DNA of 64,000 nt from NCBI GenBank assembly GCA_002794735.1, contig NBAZ01000001.1:310001-374000 (forward strand), read 5' to 3'. The DNA is from Pyrrhoderma lamaoense (taxonomy: Eukaryota; Basidiomycota; Agaricomycetes; Hymenochaetales; Hymenochaetaceae). This document shows, piece after piece, positions 16,226-27,759 of the stretch. The first letter of the stretch is position 1. Every line of letters begins with the position of its first letter. Position numbers and translations under genes: made by a program. The notes under the pieces were generated by a model. It saw nothing but the letters and a program-made list of their open reading frames with translations, searched no databases and had not been told where the DNA came from.

Positions 16226-16753
16226 TCAAAATGGCATAGGATCTTTCTTGCGCACAACTGAAACCTCGCAATATTCTGATTCATCAATGACAACGACATC
16301 AGCATCACATTCTTCGGAAAGGCGTGAGCTGCTATTGTTAAGTTTCGACAGCGGCACTAACGTAAAACGTGAATGGACTTGCTGGAGCGAGTCAGGTGTT
16401 AACGTCGGTCCAGAAATCTCGATACAAGCTCCAGCGCCTCGTTTTTTCTTCTTCATGTTCGATTTTAACCCACTACTGAGTGATTTTGGTATTCCCATTC
16501 CGGGAGTATTCTTGTTCTCTTTACCCGTGGCGTTATCATGATCGGCGCTATCACCCTTTGCATTGACTTTTCCACGAATGCCACTCGACTTGAATATTGA
16601 TCTCGACGAACCCGATACTGACGTCGAGCTAGTAAATAATGCGCTTAACGAGGATGTTGAGCTGAGCGCGCTGAGGTTAAGCTTTGAAGATGCGCTCATA
16701 AGATATGGAATGAAACTAGACTTGGTTGAAGGCGATTTTCGGAATGCAGGCAT
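16226..16753 (-). CDS. Hypothetical Ser-rich single-exon ORF
   Basis: Uninterrupted 175-residue frame with no recognised family. The first 60 residues are dominated by Ser, Thr and Leu (SKLNLSALSSTSSLSALF). The middle is basic and contains a KEN-like GKENKN and a KKKKRG nuclear-localisation-like patch. The C-terminus is acidic (EECDADVVVIDESEY). The plus strand of the same DNA is also open in two long frames (16248-16541, 16563-16856). Coding is therefore uncertain, although the minus frame is longer and has a more protein-like composition. It could be a small disordered nuclear protein or chance. Confidence 0.35.
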   Translation of the reverse strand: MPAFRKSPSTKSSFIPYLMSASSKLNLSALSSTSSLSALFTSSTSVSGSSRSIFKSSGIRGKVNAKGDSADHDNATGKENKNTPGMGIPKSLSSGLKSNMKKKKRGAGACIEISGPTLTPDSLQQVHSRFTLVPLSKLNNSSSRLSEECDADVVVIDESEYCEVSVVRKKDPMPF

Positions 16754-18420
16754 TCTATCAAGATTTAGTAAATCAAACGCTAAGTATCATCGGATATGTG
16801 CTGAAGTACACACTTTGTGGATAGATGGAAGTCCTAGGTGGGTAGTGCGAGGATGAATAGGATGTGTGGTGGGAGGGAATGAAGCCTGAACTATCTTTAG
16901 TATCTATTATCTTCCTCTCTCTACATTATTACGATTGTGGTATTCCGGACTGGTTTAAAACCACGCACTAATAACACAGATATGCACTGAAAGAGTCATC
17001 GCCACTTTAACAGAATAATATGAGGGCATATTTCTGAGACATGTGTGCAGGTCTCAAGAAGCGTCATGGCCTTCGACGGGTACAAGGTCCTCCCGACCAG
17101 TAATCAGTAAATCAACGCTCAGATGTAAAGCTTGCTAATTTCCAGACCGTTGCATAATTATAGCACGACAATGACATTTGCAAATTAAAAATTCTACAAC
17201 GACACATACTCATATTGTACTAAGATAATTGATTCGTTACAGCGTCTATCAGTTGATGCATTGACATCGATAGCAAATCAGAAACTTTCCAAAAGTCAAT
17301 CAAGCGATAAGAATCCTCCGCGTAATATGCTTGTAGATAATTTACAATCAGAGATTATGATGATAATACTGAAGAGTGTTATCAAAATTGTTTTATAAAC
17401 TTCGACGGACCGATTCTTTACTGTATGAGAACCGTAGTGGGACAGAATTAACAAAAAACATACATCTCTATATCCACCTCCTTTAAGTGATTTGTCAACA
17501 TGAAGTATCTAGACCTAGTAGAGACCCTGTGACTAAGAAGCTTTGAAGTCAAATTACGTTTCTGAAAATAAGTCGTATGTGATTTATACGATCTCAACGG
17601 AGGAAAACGCTTTCCCTTTAAATCCAGAAACCACGCCAGAAACTCTCTATACATAAGAAAAAAAGACCGATTGGGGAGAGAAAGAGCTATCCTTACCTAG
17701 AACCAATTGAGCTCCATACTCATGATAAGTGCATGGGTCCTAATATGTTCTATGAATATCTAGTGTGTATTTTTTGTAGAATAAGAGAAATATTATAGTT
17801 AGAGGAGTCCTTGATAGTACCGATGATATTTCGTAACAGTGAAACACATGTGAGTGCAGCGCTGACATCAACTGCCAAAAGAAACTATTTTTTTGCAAGT
17901 GAAGCGATAATTGTGTTCCTGTGTAACATAGTGTAGTGCATATTCCGATGCATCACTATCTCGTGTAAATCAGGAATGTTACAATTCCCATGGATATCTG
18001 ATGTGTAAGGAGTTCAAATCACATAAACACAGGTAGTCGATGCGAATATAAATGACCGTGTGTATATGTACATAGAGAGTAAAAGGTATAGAAGTGTAAT
18101 TGCTGCTACAAACGAGCATATCCCGCTCAGCATGGAAATAAAGAAGTCGCACCTGCAGGATCATCAGTTTCGAGTATGCTAGTTCTTCGCCACGGGCGGT
18201 GCGATAAATCTTGATATGTAAATTTCTAATTTTAGAATAGCACCAGTCAAACCGACTATCGGATTACAAGTTTGCCAAAATTGCTATTGATAACCGAGGT
18301 ACTCAAACAAAGGGCTCCAGGGTGCTGTGGCACTATGATATGCTGAGATAGTAACCAACATTTTCCTTTTAAAAGCCAAATATTTCATGCTTAGAATAAG
18401 AAATCGATTAGAAACCCACC
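16754..18420. other. Gene-poor interval of about 1.7 kb
   Basis: AT-rich, with many stops in all frames. No coding region, RNA gene or repeat family was recognised. It includes the promoter region of the GT8 gene. Confidence 0.55.
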
Positions 18421-19500
18421 ATGTCGTACTACGAGTATAACTACAACCCTCTCATGACAATGAATAGGAGAAAAACAGGATACGCACCCTGGGCATGGGC
18501 ACCAATTGCAATACTCATGCTTCTAGTCTTTAATATCCTGTTTTTGAAGAGACTTACCACGCAATCAAGCCCTTTAGACGACTTTCAGGAGATGTATGTT
18601 TATTCTTCTGATTTTCTTTAAGATACTTCGTTTACTGGGTTTCAGGAATACCGTACATCCTGTCATTAAGAATGCAACAGGTGGTCCTATAACATCGACC
18701 ATGAGTGAGCGAGCAGTCGTATCTACGTTGTACACAGAATCCTACGTTCCTGGGGCTTTGACTCTGGGACATTCCTTGAGAGCAGTTCAGACTAACTCTC
18801 GTAGTATCCTCCTATACTTTCCAGAACGTATATCTCCAGAGTCGTGTTGCAGGCTTCGAGCTGTAGGCTGGGAGCTTCATCCAATCTCTAGAGTTGATCC
18901 CCCAACGGTGGTAAGGGAGTTAGAGATCACTTCTTTGATACATACTCAAAGCTTCAGATGTGGGGGCTCGATGCGATTGGGATCAAAGAAGTTATCTTCC
19001 TCGACGGAGACACAATCGTAAAGGAGAACTTTGACGAACTCTGGTCTCTACCTTTCAGTTTTGCAGCTGTTCCAGATATATACGAGGATAAACGTGGTTT
19101 TACTATCAGCTTCAACACAGGAGTCATGTTTCTCCGTACTTCGTCAGCCCTCCTTGACGATATGCTATCTCATATAAGTACTGCAGACTACGCACACATT
19201 GATGGGGATCAAGGATTTCTAAACACCTACTTCCCAGCGCAGGCGGTCCGTCTGCCTTATATCTACAACGCAAATCTAGCGATAAAAAACCGGAGCCCCA
19301 AATTGTGGGAATCAATGAAAAAGGATATGAAAATTGTACATTACACGCTTGTAAAACCTTGGGAGGTTATTGACCTCCAGCATGGCGTCCCAAAAGATGA
19401 TAATTCATCAGGGCATTGGAGAGAAGAGCTTCAGTGGTGGGGGAAGGGCTGGAATAGCACAATGATAGCGCTCAGCTATATCGATTGTTCAGCCTCATGA
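18421..19500 (+). CDS. Glycosyltransferase family 8 (glycogenin-like), type II membrane; one frameshift
   Basis: Retaining nucleotide-sugar glycosyltransferase of the GT8/glycogenin-like fold. Exon 1 encodes a short cytoplasmic tail and one membrane anchor (WAPIAILMLLVFNILFL), so a Golgi type II topology is inferred. An intron at about 18594-18650 joins it to the catalytic region: VVSTLYTESYVPGALTLGHSL, then KLQMWGLDAIGIKEVIFLDGDT with the DxD metal/nucleotide site, then FNTGVMFL, DGDQGFLNTYF, YNANLAI and VHYTLVKPWE. Between PPTVV and GVRDHFFDTYSKLQ the protein changes frame near 18915, consistent with one missing base in AAGGGAG. Apart from this the gene is complete and ends at 19500. The acceptor and product are unknown. 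Confidence 0.85.
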
Positions 19501-20067
19501 TGGTCTTTAGTATAGCGGACGTATACAATAATTATTATAACACATAGCTAGTCAACATTCTTATACCTTAATCTAATTGAACTATATTTTCGAGTTTGTG
19601 TCATGGATTTCGTGAGTAAGAGTAGATTTAGTTGCTCCGTAAATTCCGATTGTAGTAATTCATATATTCAGTCAGATTGATTGTATGCACCTCGAAGGAC
19701 GAGGTCTGTCTAAAGAGAAGAGTGAGAAGAAGGTGGTAGTCCGTAGCACTTGTTGTAATATCTTTTGTATGCGAGGAAATCTCTAACTGGTTCCTTCCTA
19801 TCTGTTAGGTTCCGATGTTCACGCGTAGATTTGTCCAGTAACATTATTAGTCATATGTGGAACCTGTTACGTAACAGATGTTGAATATAAATCCAAGAAG
19901 TTGAAAATTCACTTTTTTGATTTCATGGCCTCACATGTGATCAGTAATTACTATTCTTGTACTCAGGTGCTGTGTGACAATCACTGTTTTCTGGTCATGT
20001 ATTGATACAAGACCGATGAACGATTCTGGATCTTGATTATCAGAAGCCCACTCACCACAACCTAGCC
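19501..20067. other. Intergenic, GT8 to SET gene
   Basis: Contains the presumed 3' UTR of the GT8 gene and the promoter of the SET gene. No gene recognised. Confidence 0.55.
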
Positions 20068-21444
20068 ATGAAGCGTGGATTCCTACTAAACAAGAAAGGA
20101 AGTGTAGGAAAAGAAAGCAAACACCAGCATTCAAAGCCGATCCAGCAGAACAATCCATCACCAGCGATCATATCTTCATCCTTGGACACTACAACGATAA
20201 ATACCACCTCGAATAATGACTCACAGTACTTATCAACACTGTCATCTACTCTCGAGGAACTAATGATATCCACATCTGCTTCGACTCAAGATGATGCTAT
20301 CTCCGACTTAGGGCTTATCTATCGTGACTATCATATATCTGGGAAACGCCCAACTAGTGTTTGGATGTGGGAAAAGGATATTGATGAAGCCTATCCAGAT
20401 AGTACGAAATGGCAGGAAGTAAAAGCACCTTTACGAAGACCTTATATAATAAAAGAGCGTAATCCTACTGTTGGTCTTGGTATATACGCAGCTAGGGATA
20501 TCGCTGCAGGAGAGACGATCATTCGTGAAAGGCCAATCATTATGTTACCTCAAAAACATTACCCCCCACAGACGCTTCGTAGGGAATTGTATGACGAAAA
20601 GCTTGAAAACGCACTTGAGAGCCTAGTAGAACGATTAGATGCGGAAGATCAGGCTCGGGTTAAATCCCTGATGAATTGCAAACCAAAAGAGGGTTGTCGA
20701 CCACTATCCGGAATTATAAGGACAAATGGAATTGCTTGCAGGTTTCTTCATTCAAAAGCCACATATACATATAGTGGGATTTGCCTAGAAACATCGAGAG
20801 CAAACCACAGGTGAGCCAACAGAACCACACAACATAATGTAAAGCTCTATTTTCAAAAACATTTCACTAGCTGTAATCCGAATGCAGATACTGCCTTCGA
20901 TCCCAGAGCAATGGCTGTTGAACTCCGTGCGATGAGAAATATCAAAGAGGGTGATGAAATAACAATCACATATGCCGGTGTTCGAGAACCACGTGCCGAA
21001 CGTCAAAAACTGCTACAAGAGGGCTACGGCTTCACTTGTACCTGTTCGTCCTGCTCACTCGGACCTACAGCTTCCAAAGAAGACGATAAGGAGCGTTGTT
21101 TGATCAATGAATATTTAACAGCTGGTAATAACTCCTTCAATAAGCTTCTCAGAGGAACTGAATCAATTCCAGAGATGATTAAACTATTCAAGTCAGCTGT
21201 AGATCTAATACAGAAAAAAGGCTTTGACTCTGAACTTGAATCCCCGACAACTTGCCTTGCTTATATATATGCTACACTTGGTGATATGGATAATTTCAAG
21301 ATATGGGCTACGAAGGCTGTCAATCTACAGTCCCTTGCTGTGCGGGATGGGTATGGCTTTGACCCAGTAATGCCTATTGCGAGGTGGCAGAAGAACCCGA
21401 AAGGTATACCATTTTGGGGTAGATTGGCGAATAAGAGATCATAA
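20068..21444 (+). CDS. SET-domain protein lysine methyltransferase
   Basis: S-adenosylmethionine-dependent protein lysine methyltransferase of the fungal SET/SMYD-like group. Two exons (20068-20810, 20871-21444) give about 438 residues. After a disordered Ser/Thr/Asn-rich N-terminus of about 85 residues, the SET domain begins at GLGIYAARDIAAGETIIRE (near residue 135). The splice junction rebuilds the catalytic/cofactor motif NHSCNPNA exactly, confirming the intron. EGDEITITYAG and the zinc-binding post-SET-like CTCSSCSLGP follow. The C-terminal part is helical, TPR-like (LAYIYATLGDMDNFKIWATKA), as in related proteins. The usual MYND finger is not visible. The target is unknown; histone or non-histone substrates are both possible. 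The frame is intact. Confidence 0.9.
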
Positions 21445-21962
21445 TGAAACCCTTGCTGTGTTTCAAGCGCTTCTAGTCATCACCTACTCAAAACTCTCGT
21501 GTATTCGCCTCTTCACGTGCTTTCACGATAGTTCCCTGTATATTGCTCCTCACGGAAACTCGTTCTGATCTACAAGTTTATGTAGTTTAGCTATCTCCCC
21601 TTTATTCTTATCTAAGATTTGCAATGTACATGTATATACGATGATGAAAGTACTCAATATTGTAGGAGTTTAGTTTATTATGTAAATCAAATTTCTCACT
21701 TATAATATCAAACAATATCAGGAAGATCTCTTTTTTAAACGTGATATTTACCCAAAAAAAGTCGTTTGAGTTCTCAACTCCGTGATTCCCAAGTATTTCA
21801 AACGTTCAATAATATTTTCTGCCTACATGGATCACATTATCCGACCTATTTCAGATAGTAGACCTCTAGTAAAGAAACGTCGACTTTCTTTGAAAAATGT
21901 CTAGTCTTACACAAAATACATAGTCTCATACACACTACAAACAATTAATTTCCACGATAACG
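21445..21962. other. Convergent intergenic region
   Basis: The 3' flanks of the SET gene (plus) and the 2-oxoglutarate oxygenase gene (minus) face each other here. AT-rich; no gene recognised. Confidence 0.6.
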
Positions 21963-23247
21963 TCAAAGAGCTTCAGGTTTGTGCTCCATACCTCTACTCG
22001 CCCTCCAAGTCTCCGGACCCTGTTAAGGGAGGTGCTTAGCTTTAATATATTCGGAAAAGGTTACGATGAAAAGTACATACCGTTCTGTTCTTAATCCTTT
22101 GGTTCTTTATTCGTCTCGCAAACCACTCACTAGCTGTCGAATTCGGCTCATATTTCGTCTGAGCCTCCGGTTCCAGCTTCTTAAAGGCTTCATTGATGAT
22201 ACTACTCTTATCCTTTAAGACTTGTAGCTTCATTGCATTCCCAGGGCGTGTGAAGAAAACCAAAGACCAGCGTTCATACGCCCCTTGAGCACCGGGAGGG
22301 GGTACAACACGATGCAGGTTTGAGCGAAGTATCCCACCAGAAAACAGAGTCAACGCATCTCCAACATTACAAACCGCATGTCCCGGAAGTGGACGAACAT
22401 ACTGCCAGCTCTCACTTCCCGGAACAAGGACTTGTAAACCACCTAATCGATTATGCAAAAACGAAAGAGAACCAAAATCTGTGTGTGCGCCGAGTGCAAC
22501 TTTCTCTTTCTCTGCTGCGGGGTCCGCATTAGATCCAATCGGAGGGTTCCTTATACATCGAGCCTCAGAACAACTTGGCGCTTCGTTAGAGTGTAAGTTA
22601 AGGAGTGTACCATTAGGAGTCCAAGTCTCTTTTCGAATACAGAAAGGATCGTATTGTTCACTTCCAATGACTTGCGGACGAATGGTTTGATGGTAGACTC
22701 CATACGATCATTAACAGTAGACGGATACGTACGATGGACTACATTAGGGTATGCAAGAGCGTCATCCTTGGAAACATTGATGAATTCAACAGTATCTAAG
22801 TTTCCGTATTCATCTGTAGCATTTGCCCCGGCCGCTTTATAACTGTTTTTCAATATAAGCCCAAAGAATTCCCATGGATACGTCATTTAGTTATAGAGTC
22901 TATGACTTGAAGTATAACTCACCCAAATGATTGCCCATCATCACCTTGCTCATACTTCATCTTCTCATCTAAAGGAAGTTTCATAGTCTCAGCTCCCATA
23001 TCAAACATCTCATTTACTTCATGATCTGCTTCGTGGTTCTTAAGACTATATGACTCTTATCAATACTAATTATCACAGAAGGGAAATATCCACCTCATAC
23101 TTACTACCAAAACCCAAGCTCCGTAGCTGCTTTCCAAAGCTTGTCTATCTCCTGTAAGTTTCCAAATTTGATTAATTGGTAGTCAACAACAAGCAATGGA
23201 TGTGTAGGAATGTCTTCAGGAAATGGGGGAAGGGAAAGACCTGGCAT
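21963..23247 (-). CDS. 2-oxoglutarate/Fe(II)-dependent oxygenase (IPNS/ACC-oxidase type); one frameshift
   Basis: Non-heme iron oxygenase of the isopenicillin-N-synthase-like superfamily, using 2-oxoglutarate and O2. The start MPGLSLPPFPEDIPTHPLLVVDY carries the N-terminal DIOX_N region. Exons continue through NHEADHEVNEMF and FGYKAAGANATDEYG to the jelly-roll core. Iron ligands are H and D of HTDFGSLSFL and the distal H of SNLHRVVPP. The 2-oxoglutarate-binding R-x-S is in YERWSLVFF. The last exon encodes GPETWRASRG and ends at 21963. Near 22618 the frame jumps between FEKRLGL and PNGTLLNLHSNE, explained by one missing T in GGACTCCT. Otherwise the gene is complete. The substrate is not predictable; no biosynthetic cluster surrounds it. 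Confidence 0.88.
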
Positions 23248-23869
23248 TTTTCTATTAGTTTGATTCAAGTACAAACAGAATTGTCTGGGGTCATCTGTGT
23301 TATTTTGAAGAAGTGCGTTTATATAGGATTTAGACCATTTGTATAAATGTTTTTACTATAAAGACTATTATCTCTACACCGATATCTCACGGAGCATAAT
23401 TCATCATGCACGACCCTGTGATGCACTCACTCTGAGTTTATATGGTGATAAAATCGCACATTGAGAATTCATGTGTCGTGTACACCTTTTTCACACGGTC
23501 AAAATTCGGTAGCTACTATTAGTACTTGTTATTATTATAGAGTATCTTCAAACATACTGCATCAACGATAACCCGCTCCCAGGGTGCCTGTGGCTTCTGA
23601 ACCATAAGAACCCATCATTACCCGACGAATCCCGTTCCCTTATATTGTAAAGAATATGAACGACTTGTCATAATGTCTTGCCTGAAAGCCATCGGGGACG
23701 CACATTTATATGAATCTAATGTACAAAGATGATGAAAAAACTATAGAAGATGCGTGCCAAAGAAATAAATGTAATCTGTTGAAGATCAAATGGGAATGAT
23801 GCGGAAATAAACATAAGTATCATGAATTCGTTCCATCTAGTCCACCCTTATTTTTAGAAATGAATGAAA
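23248..23869. other. Intergenic between tandem minus genes
   Basis: Promoter side of the oxygenase gene and 3' flank of the phosphatidylserine decarboxylase gene. No coding frame of note. Confidence 0.55.
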
Positions 23870-25635
23870 TTATGCCTTCTTTGATGATGACTTAATATCA
23901 CCCAGCTTTTGTCCAACTTTTACTCGCTGTCCAGCATGCAAGTCAAATTCGAAGTCTCTAGGAGCCTCGAAGACTAACACAATAGTACTCCCAAGGCAGA
24001 ATCCACCCATCTCTTCACCAGGTCTTAATGGCTTCCCACGCAAAATCTTGCTCGCGTTGCTATAAACAGCCTCCGTGAACGTACCTGGAGGAGGTAGTCG
24101 TCCACGGATATTTGTGCGTAGCTCTGAGTCAAAATTAAGCAAGATACTGCCAACATTTGTTGCTCCAACCGGTGTCATACTAAAGAAACCATGAGTCCAG
24201 CGACCAAGCAAGGCCACTCTCTCATTCAGTACGAACAGGTTAGCAAGCCTTCGAGCGACATATGGAGATACGCTGAATAATTCTCCAGCAAAATGACGCC
24301 GTCGCTCGACAACCCAGGCAGCCGGTGAATGGAAACGATGGTAATCTCCAGGAGCAAGATAGATGACGGCAAAGTGTAGTTTGTTATGAGGATTATGCTG
24401 ATGATCCGACTCCTTATGCATGAGTGAAGAGCGCCCGACCGCCCGCGCCACAGAAACATCATGAGCGAGGTTTGAGTCAGAGTCGGTAGGTGGCATGGAA
24501 GCATCAGTTTGATCCCCGAGTTGCCTCAAGACATTCATTTCACCATCAGGAGTTCCCATTGTTTCCTCTCTCCTTGCCTCAGACTCAGAAACCTTAGGGG
24601 CATCAGAAGAGCCTAGTAATTGTTCCAGCGTGTATTCAATTCCATTAATTTCCGCAAATTCTTGATCCATCACTATCTCATGATCACGGTTTGAAAACTC
24701 AACCTTTCGTGAAGTTGGGGAGCTTGGGGTTGACTTTCCAAGCAATGCATCGAGAGAGTACGTTAACCCTTGACTTGTTCCACTCGTGAACCTTCCACAG
24801 TACCAAAGTGAAGAATTTTACCATCAGCAGGTGATACCTAGTACTAATATCAGTTTTATTGTATAATCAAGTCACGGTGGGGTCACATACTAGTATAGCA
24901 TCATCAATAGGTCTTGCTCCCGGCTTTAATCTCCGATAAAAGAAGTCTCCCAAGCTTTTATAATGCGAAAGTTCATGCTCAACTTCATCGAGATTTACAC
25001 CGAATATTCTTGAGTAAAACTTGATACCGATGGGCCGGAACCAAACTGGGAGCTCTAAAGAATTCAGATACCCCCAAAGACGTGAAAGGTTGCGAAGCGG
25101 GAGAGCTCCAATAACATGAACCTATTGAATAGATTTGTTATATTCCAGTTAATGATTTTCACGTGCAATAAATATTAAGAATGCTAATAATGAATAATGG
25201 AATGCTACACACCTGTAGTGGACCCCGAAGCTTAATAACTTCTTCACCATCCCTGTCAACGACCATAGGATCGACATTTCCTTGTCCAGACTGCCGTTGT
25301 TTCTTCCTAAAGTTGAGAGCTACAAGCAACAAAGCTCCGACTAAGACAGGCAATGGATACCATTTCGTTGGAGTATTCTTCCAAGCACCCGCAAGTTTTT
25401 CTACATAATCATATTATTATCATTTCAGCCGACGCGTTTATCATTAAAAAAAATTACCGTGTAAGGGTGTCTTTCCAGAAGGGCCAAATGTAGAGTATCC
25501 CTCTCGTCGACGGTACTGGCTGTATTGGCGTCCAGCATAAACGGCACGCGCCACGTATTTGGTAACATGACGTCGACCTCCGCGGTAGACGTTAGAAGTC
25601 GTACGCCTAAAGAAACTTTGCTTGTAGCCTAGCAT
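23870..25635 (-). CDS. PSD1: Phosphatidylserine decarboxylase, mitochondrial (Psd1 type); one frameshift
   Basis: Pyruvoyl enzyme of the inner mitochondrial membrane that makes phosphatidylethanolamine from phosphatidylserine. Exon 1 is an Arg/Tyr-rich presequence (MLGYKQSFFRRTTSNVYRGG). Exon 2 has one membrane segment (LPVLVGALLLVALNF). The catalytic part follows: GALPLRNLSRLWGYLN, EHELSHYKSLGDFFYRRLKPG, VSPADGKI, then YLAPGDYHRFHSPAAW and the self-cleavage motif LGST in GGFCLGSTIVLVFE, whose Ser becomes the pyruvoyl group. An acidic insertion of about 100 residues separates the DALLG region from LHFAVIYL. At about 24763 the frame breaks inside VKG-LTYSLDALLG, consistent with one base missing from GGGTTAA. 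Because the enzyme is a housekeeping one and all motifs are conserved, I take the gene as functional and the break as a likely consensus error. Confidence 0.92.
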
Positions 25636-26107
25636 GGCCTCCCTCTAAAGAGCCTGTGTGTTTGCCACCTAGACTTATCAACGTAACGTGAGGGAGGGGT
25701 GAAGATAGAAACTCTCTTCTGAAGCGTTCTAGTAAAGACAGAAGGAAACACGCCCGAGGCCTAATTAATATTACGTTTATTAAATTTATCAGCTGTTTTT
25801 ATAAAATAGCTTGATCGGGAATCTTTCTTGAGGTTGTGGATCTGTAAACTGCGCACGGTAGATTTGAAGGCACAATTAATTTCTTTTCAGAGAATCAAGC
25901 TGTAGCACTCATTCAAAATATCAAAGTAAGAATAAAGAAGGAAACCGACGTCGTCGAAGTTCCGTCGTAGCAATGACGTTGTTACAACCGTTACTTCTCT
26001 AGGATTATATACAACCACGTGGCAATTATTAACTTTTGGTTACTAAATTCAGGAGACTGTCACAGTGTTCTTACCATTGGATATAAACTTGAATTACTAC
26101 CACTACT
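25636..26107. promoter_or_regulatory. Divergent promoter region PSD1 / ChaC
   Basis: 472 bp between two outward-facing start codons, so it must hold both promoters. AT-rich, with no clear TATA box at canonical distance on either side. Inferred from gene orientation only. Confidence 0.5.
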
Positions 26108-27399
26108 ATGTGCAGCCTCGAAAACAAAGGAACTTCTAAAGCTCCCTACATCGTGTTCGGCTATGGATCACTCATATGGAAGGTAGCGTATCCAAAATTG
26201 AAGAAAATAGTACATTAATACCAAGTAAAATATATAGCCCCCTCCACACACTATAGACCAAAGTGAGTGTATGCTTTCAATCCACCTCGGAGAAACCTTA
26301 GTAACACAGTACAAGCTCCAGGATATTTAAAGAAATATGTACGTAGGTTCGCTCAAAAATCGCATGACCATAGAGGTACCCCGGAGGTAGGCTATCACTT
26401 AGAATGCATCAGAAAATAGACTCAATATTCCTGACTAGTCTCCCGGAAGAGTCGTCACATTGGTTCACAAAGAAGATTGGGATCGTTACTCTGCATCAGT
26501 CCGTATATACATTATAAGATTACATTATACTATCTCACCATTACGAAACGCTCAGGACGCCTTCCCAGAAGAAGACATCGTTTGGGGTGTGTCCTTCTAT
26601 GTTCGTCTCTGTTTATATGACGTTCCCCTTCTGACTTCAATACACAAAAGGTATTGCATACACGATAGATCCGGCACACGACGAAGACGTGCGTCAGTAC
26701 CTAGGTAAGCTACTAGTCGTAGTCATCACGTCATTCTGACGAGTTCTCACGGGATTTTGTGGCTTCCCTGCATGAAACAGATCATAGAGAAAAAGATGGT
26801 TATACTGTAGAGTCCGTTGATGTTTATGCTATAATAGATGGAGAAGAAAAGGTTGTCATCTCTGGTGTAAGTAAATAGTTTTTCTATCTTATGCAACAAT
26901 TTCTCAGATCTATACTCTAGGCAATAGTAAGTATATATACTTATGTTGGCAGAAACTTGATTTGCATACAATTTTTTTCTAATCTCTTCCTTCAATTAAT
27001 TAACAGACTTATGTTGGAAAACCGGAAAATCCATCTTTTAGTGGGTTTCTTTATTCTACAATATAAAATAGCTAATAGAATCGTCTGAACTTCATTTAGT
27101 CGGCTCTCAGACGATCGAGGAGCTTGCCCAGTGTATAGTCAGATCAGTGGGTCCGTCAGGCGAAAACAAAGTAAGTCGTCAACTATATGTTCACATACGA
27201 TAGCCTACATGTATCTCTAGGTGTATCTATACGAGCTAGCAGAAGCGGTACGGAAACTTGCACCAGAGAGTTTTGATTCCCATCTATTCGCGTTAGAGGT
27301 TTGCTATATTCGAATCAACATTTATCTATAGCGATAAACTAATCGATTTTGTTTTTGTTTTTGTAGAAACGAGTAAAAGAGCTTGATAGCGAGCAATGA
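26108..27399 (+). CDS. ChaC-type glutathione-specific gamma-glutamylcyclotransferase
   Basis: Cytosolic enzyme that cleaves glutathione to 5-oxoproline and Cys-Gly, supporting sulfur and redox balance. The gene is finely split into roughly nine exons with short introns. Spliced motifs run in family order: IVFGYGSLIWK (the gamma-glutamyl-binding loop), PPPHTI, YVRRFAQKSHDHRGTPE, SPGRVVTLVHKEDWD, DAFPEEDIVWGIAYTIDP, DHREKDGYTVESVDVY, TYVGKPENPSFIGSQTIEELA and a basic, charged C-terminus ending KELDSEQ. Codon phase is kept at every junction I could test, including a GTGGGT donor inside FIG. No frameshift. Shares a divergent promoter with PSD1. Confidence 0.93.
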
Positions 27400-27759
27400 C
27401 CTATACTGATACTAACCTACAATCATGTAGATGAGAGTGAGAACATACACTGTACATGTACTCATCAATGATAGAATGAAATGTTTAAGTACCGACAAAG
27501 TACAAAACAAGTATATGTGTATCTACTTTGAGAATTCCAAAACTTTGTATCCGTGACTGCAACATGGCTGGTATTTGCTAGTTGATATAATTAGCAATGA
27601 CATGAACGTAAGTATGTTAAAAGCGTTAAAGCCTTTTATGATGAGATAATCCTACTATCACTCTCTGGAGAAGAGCTCAGTGTGGTGCCGTATTGGGGTC
27701 GTCCTGGTTTAGGGTTAAACTCCGCGATACAGTAGAACTATCATCAAAATGTGAGTCCT
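27400..27759. other. Convergent intergenic, ChaC and Mam3
   Basis: 360 bp of AT-rich sequence between convergent 3' ends. No gene recognised. Confidence 0.6.

Noticed and set aside
18900..18925. A 13-nt GT-AG intron to explain the GT8 frame change
   Set aside because: Too short to splice, and removing it does not restore the protein frame.
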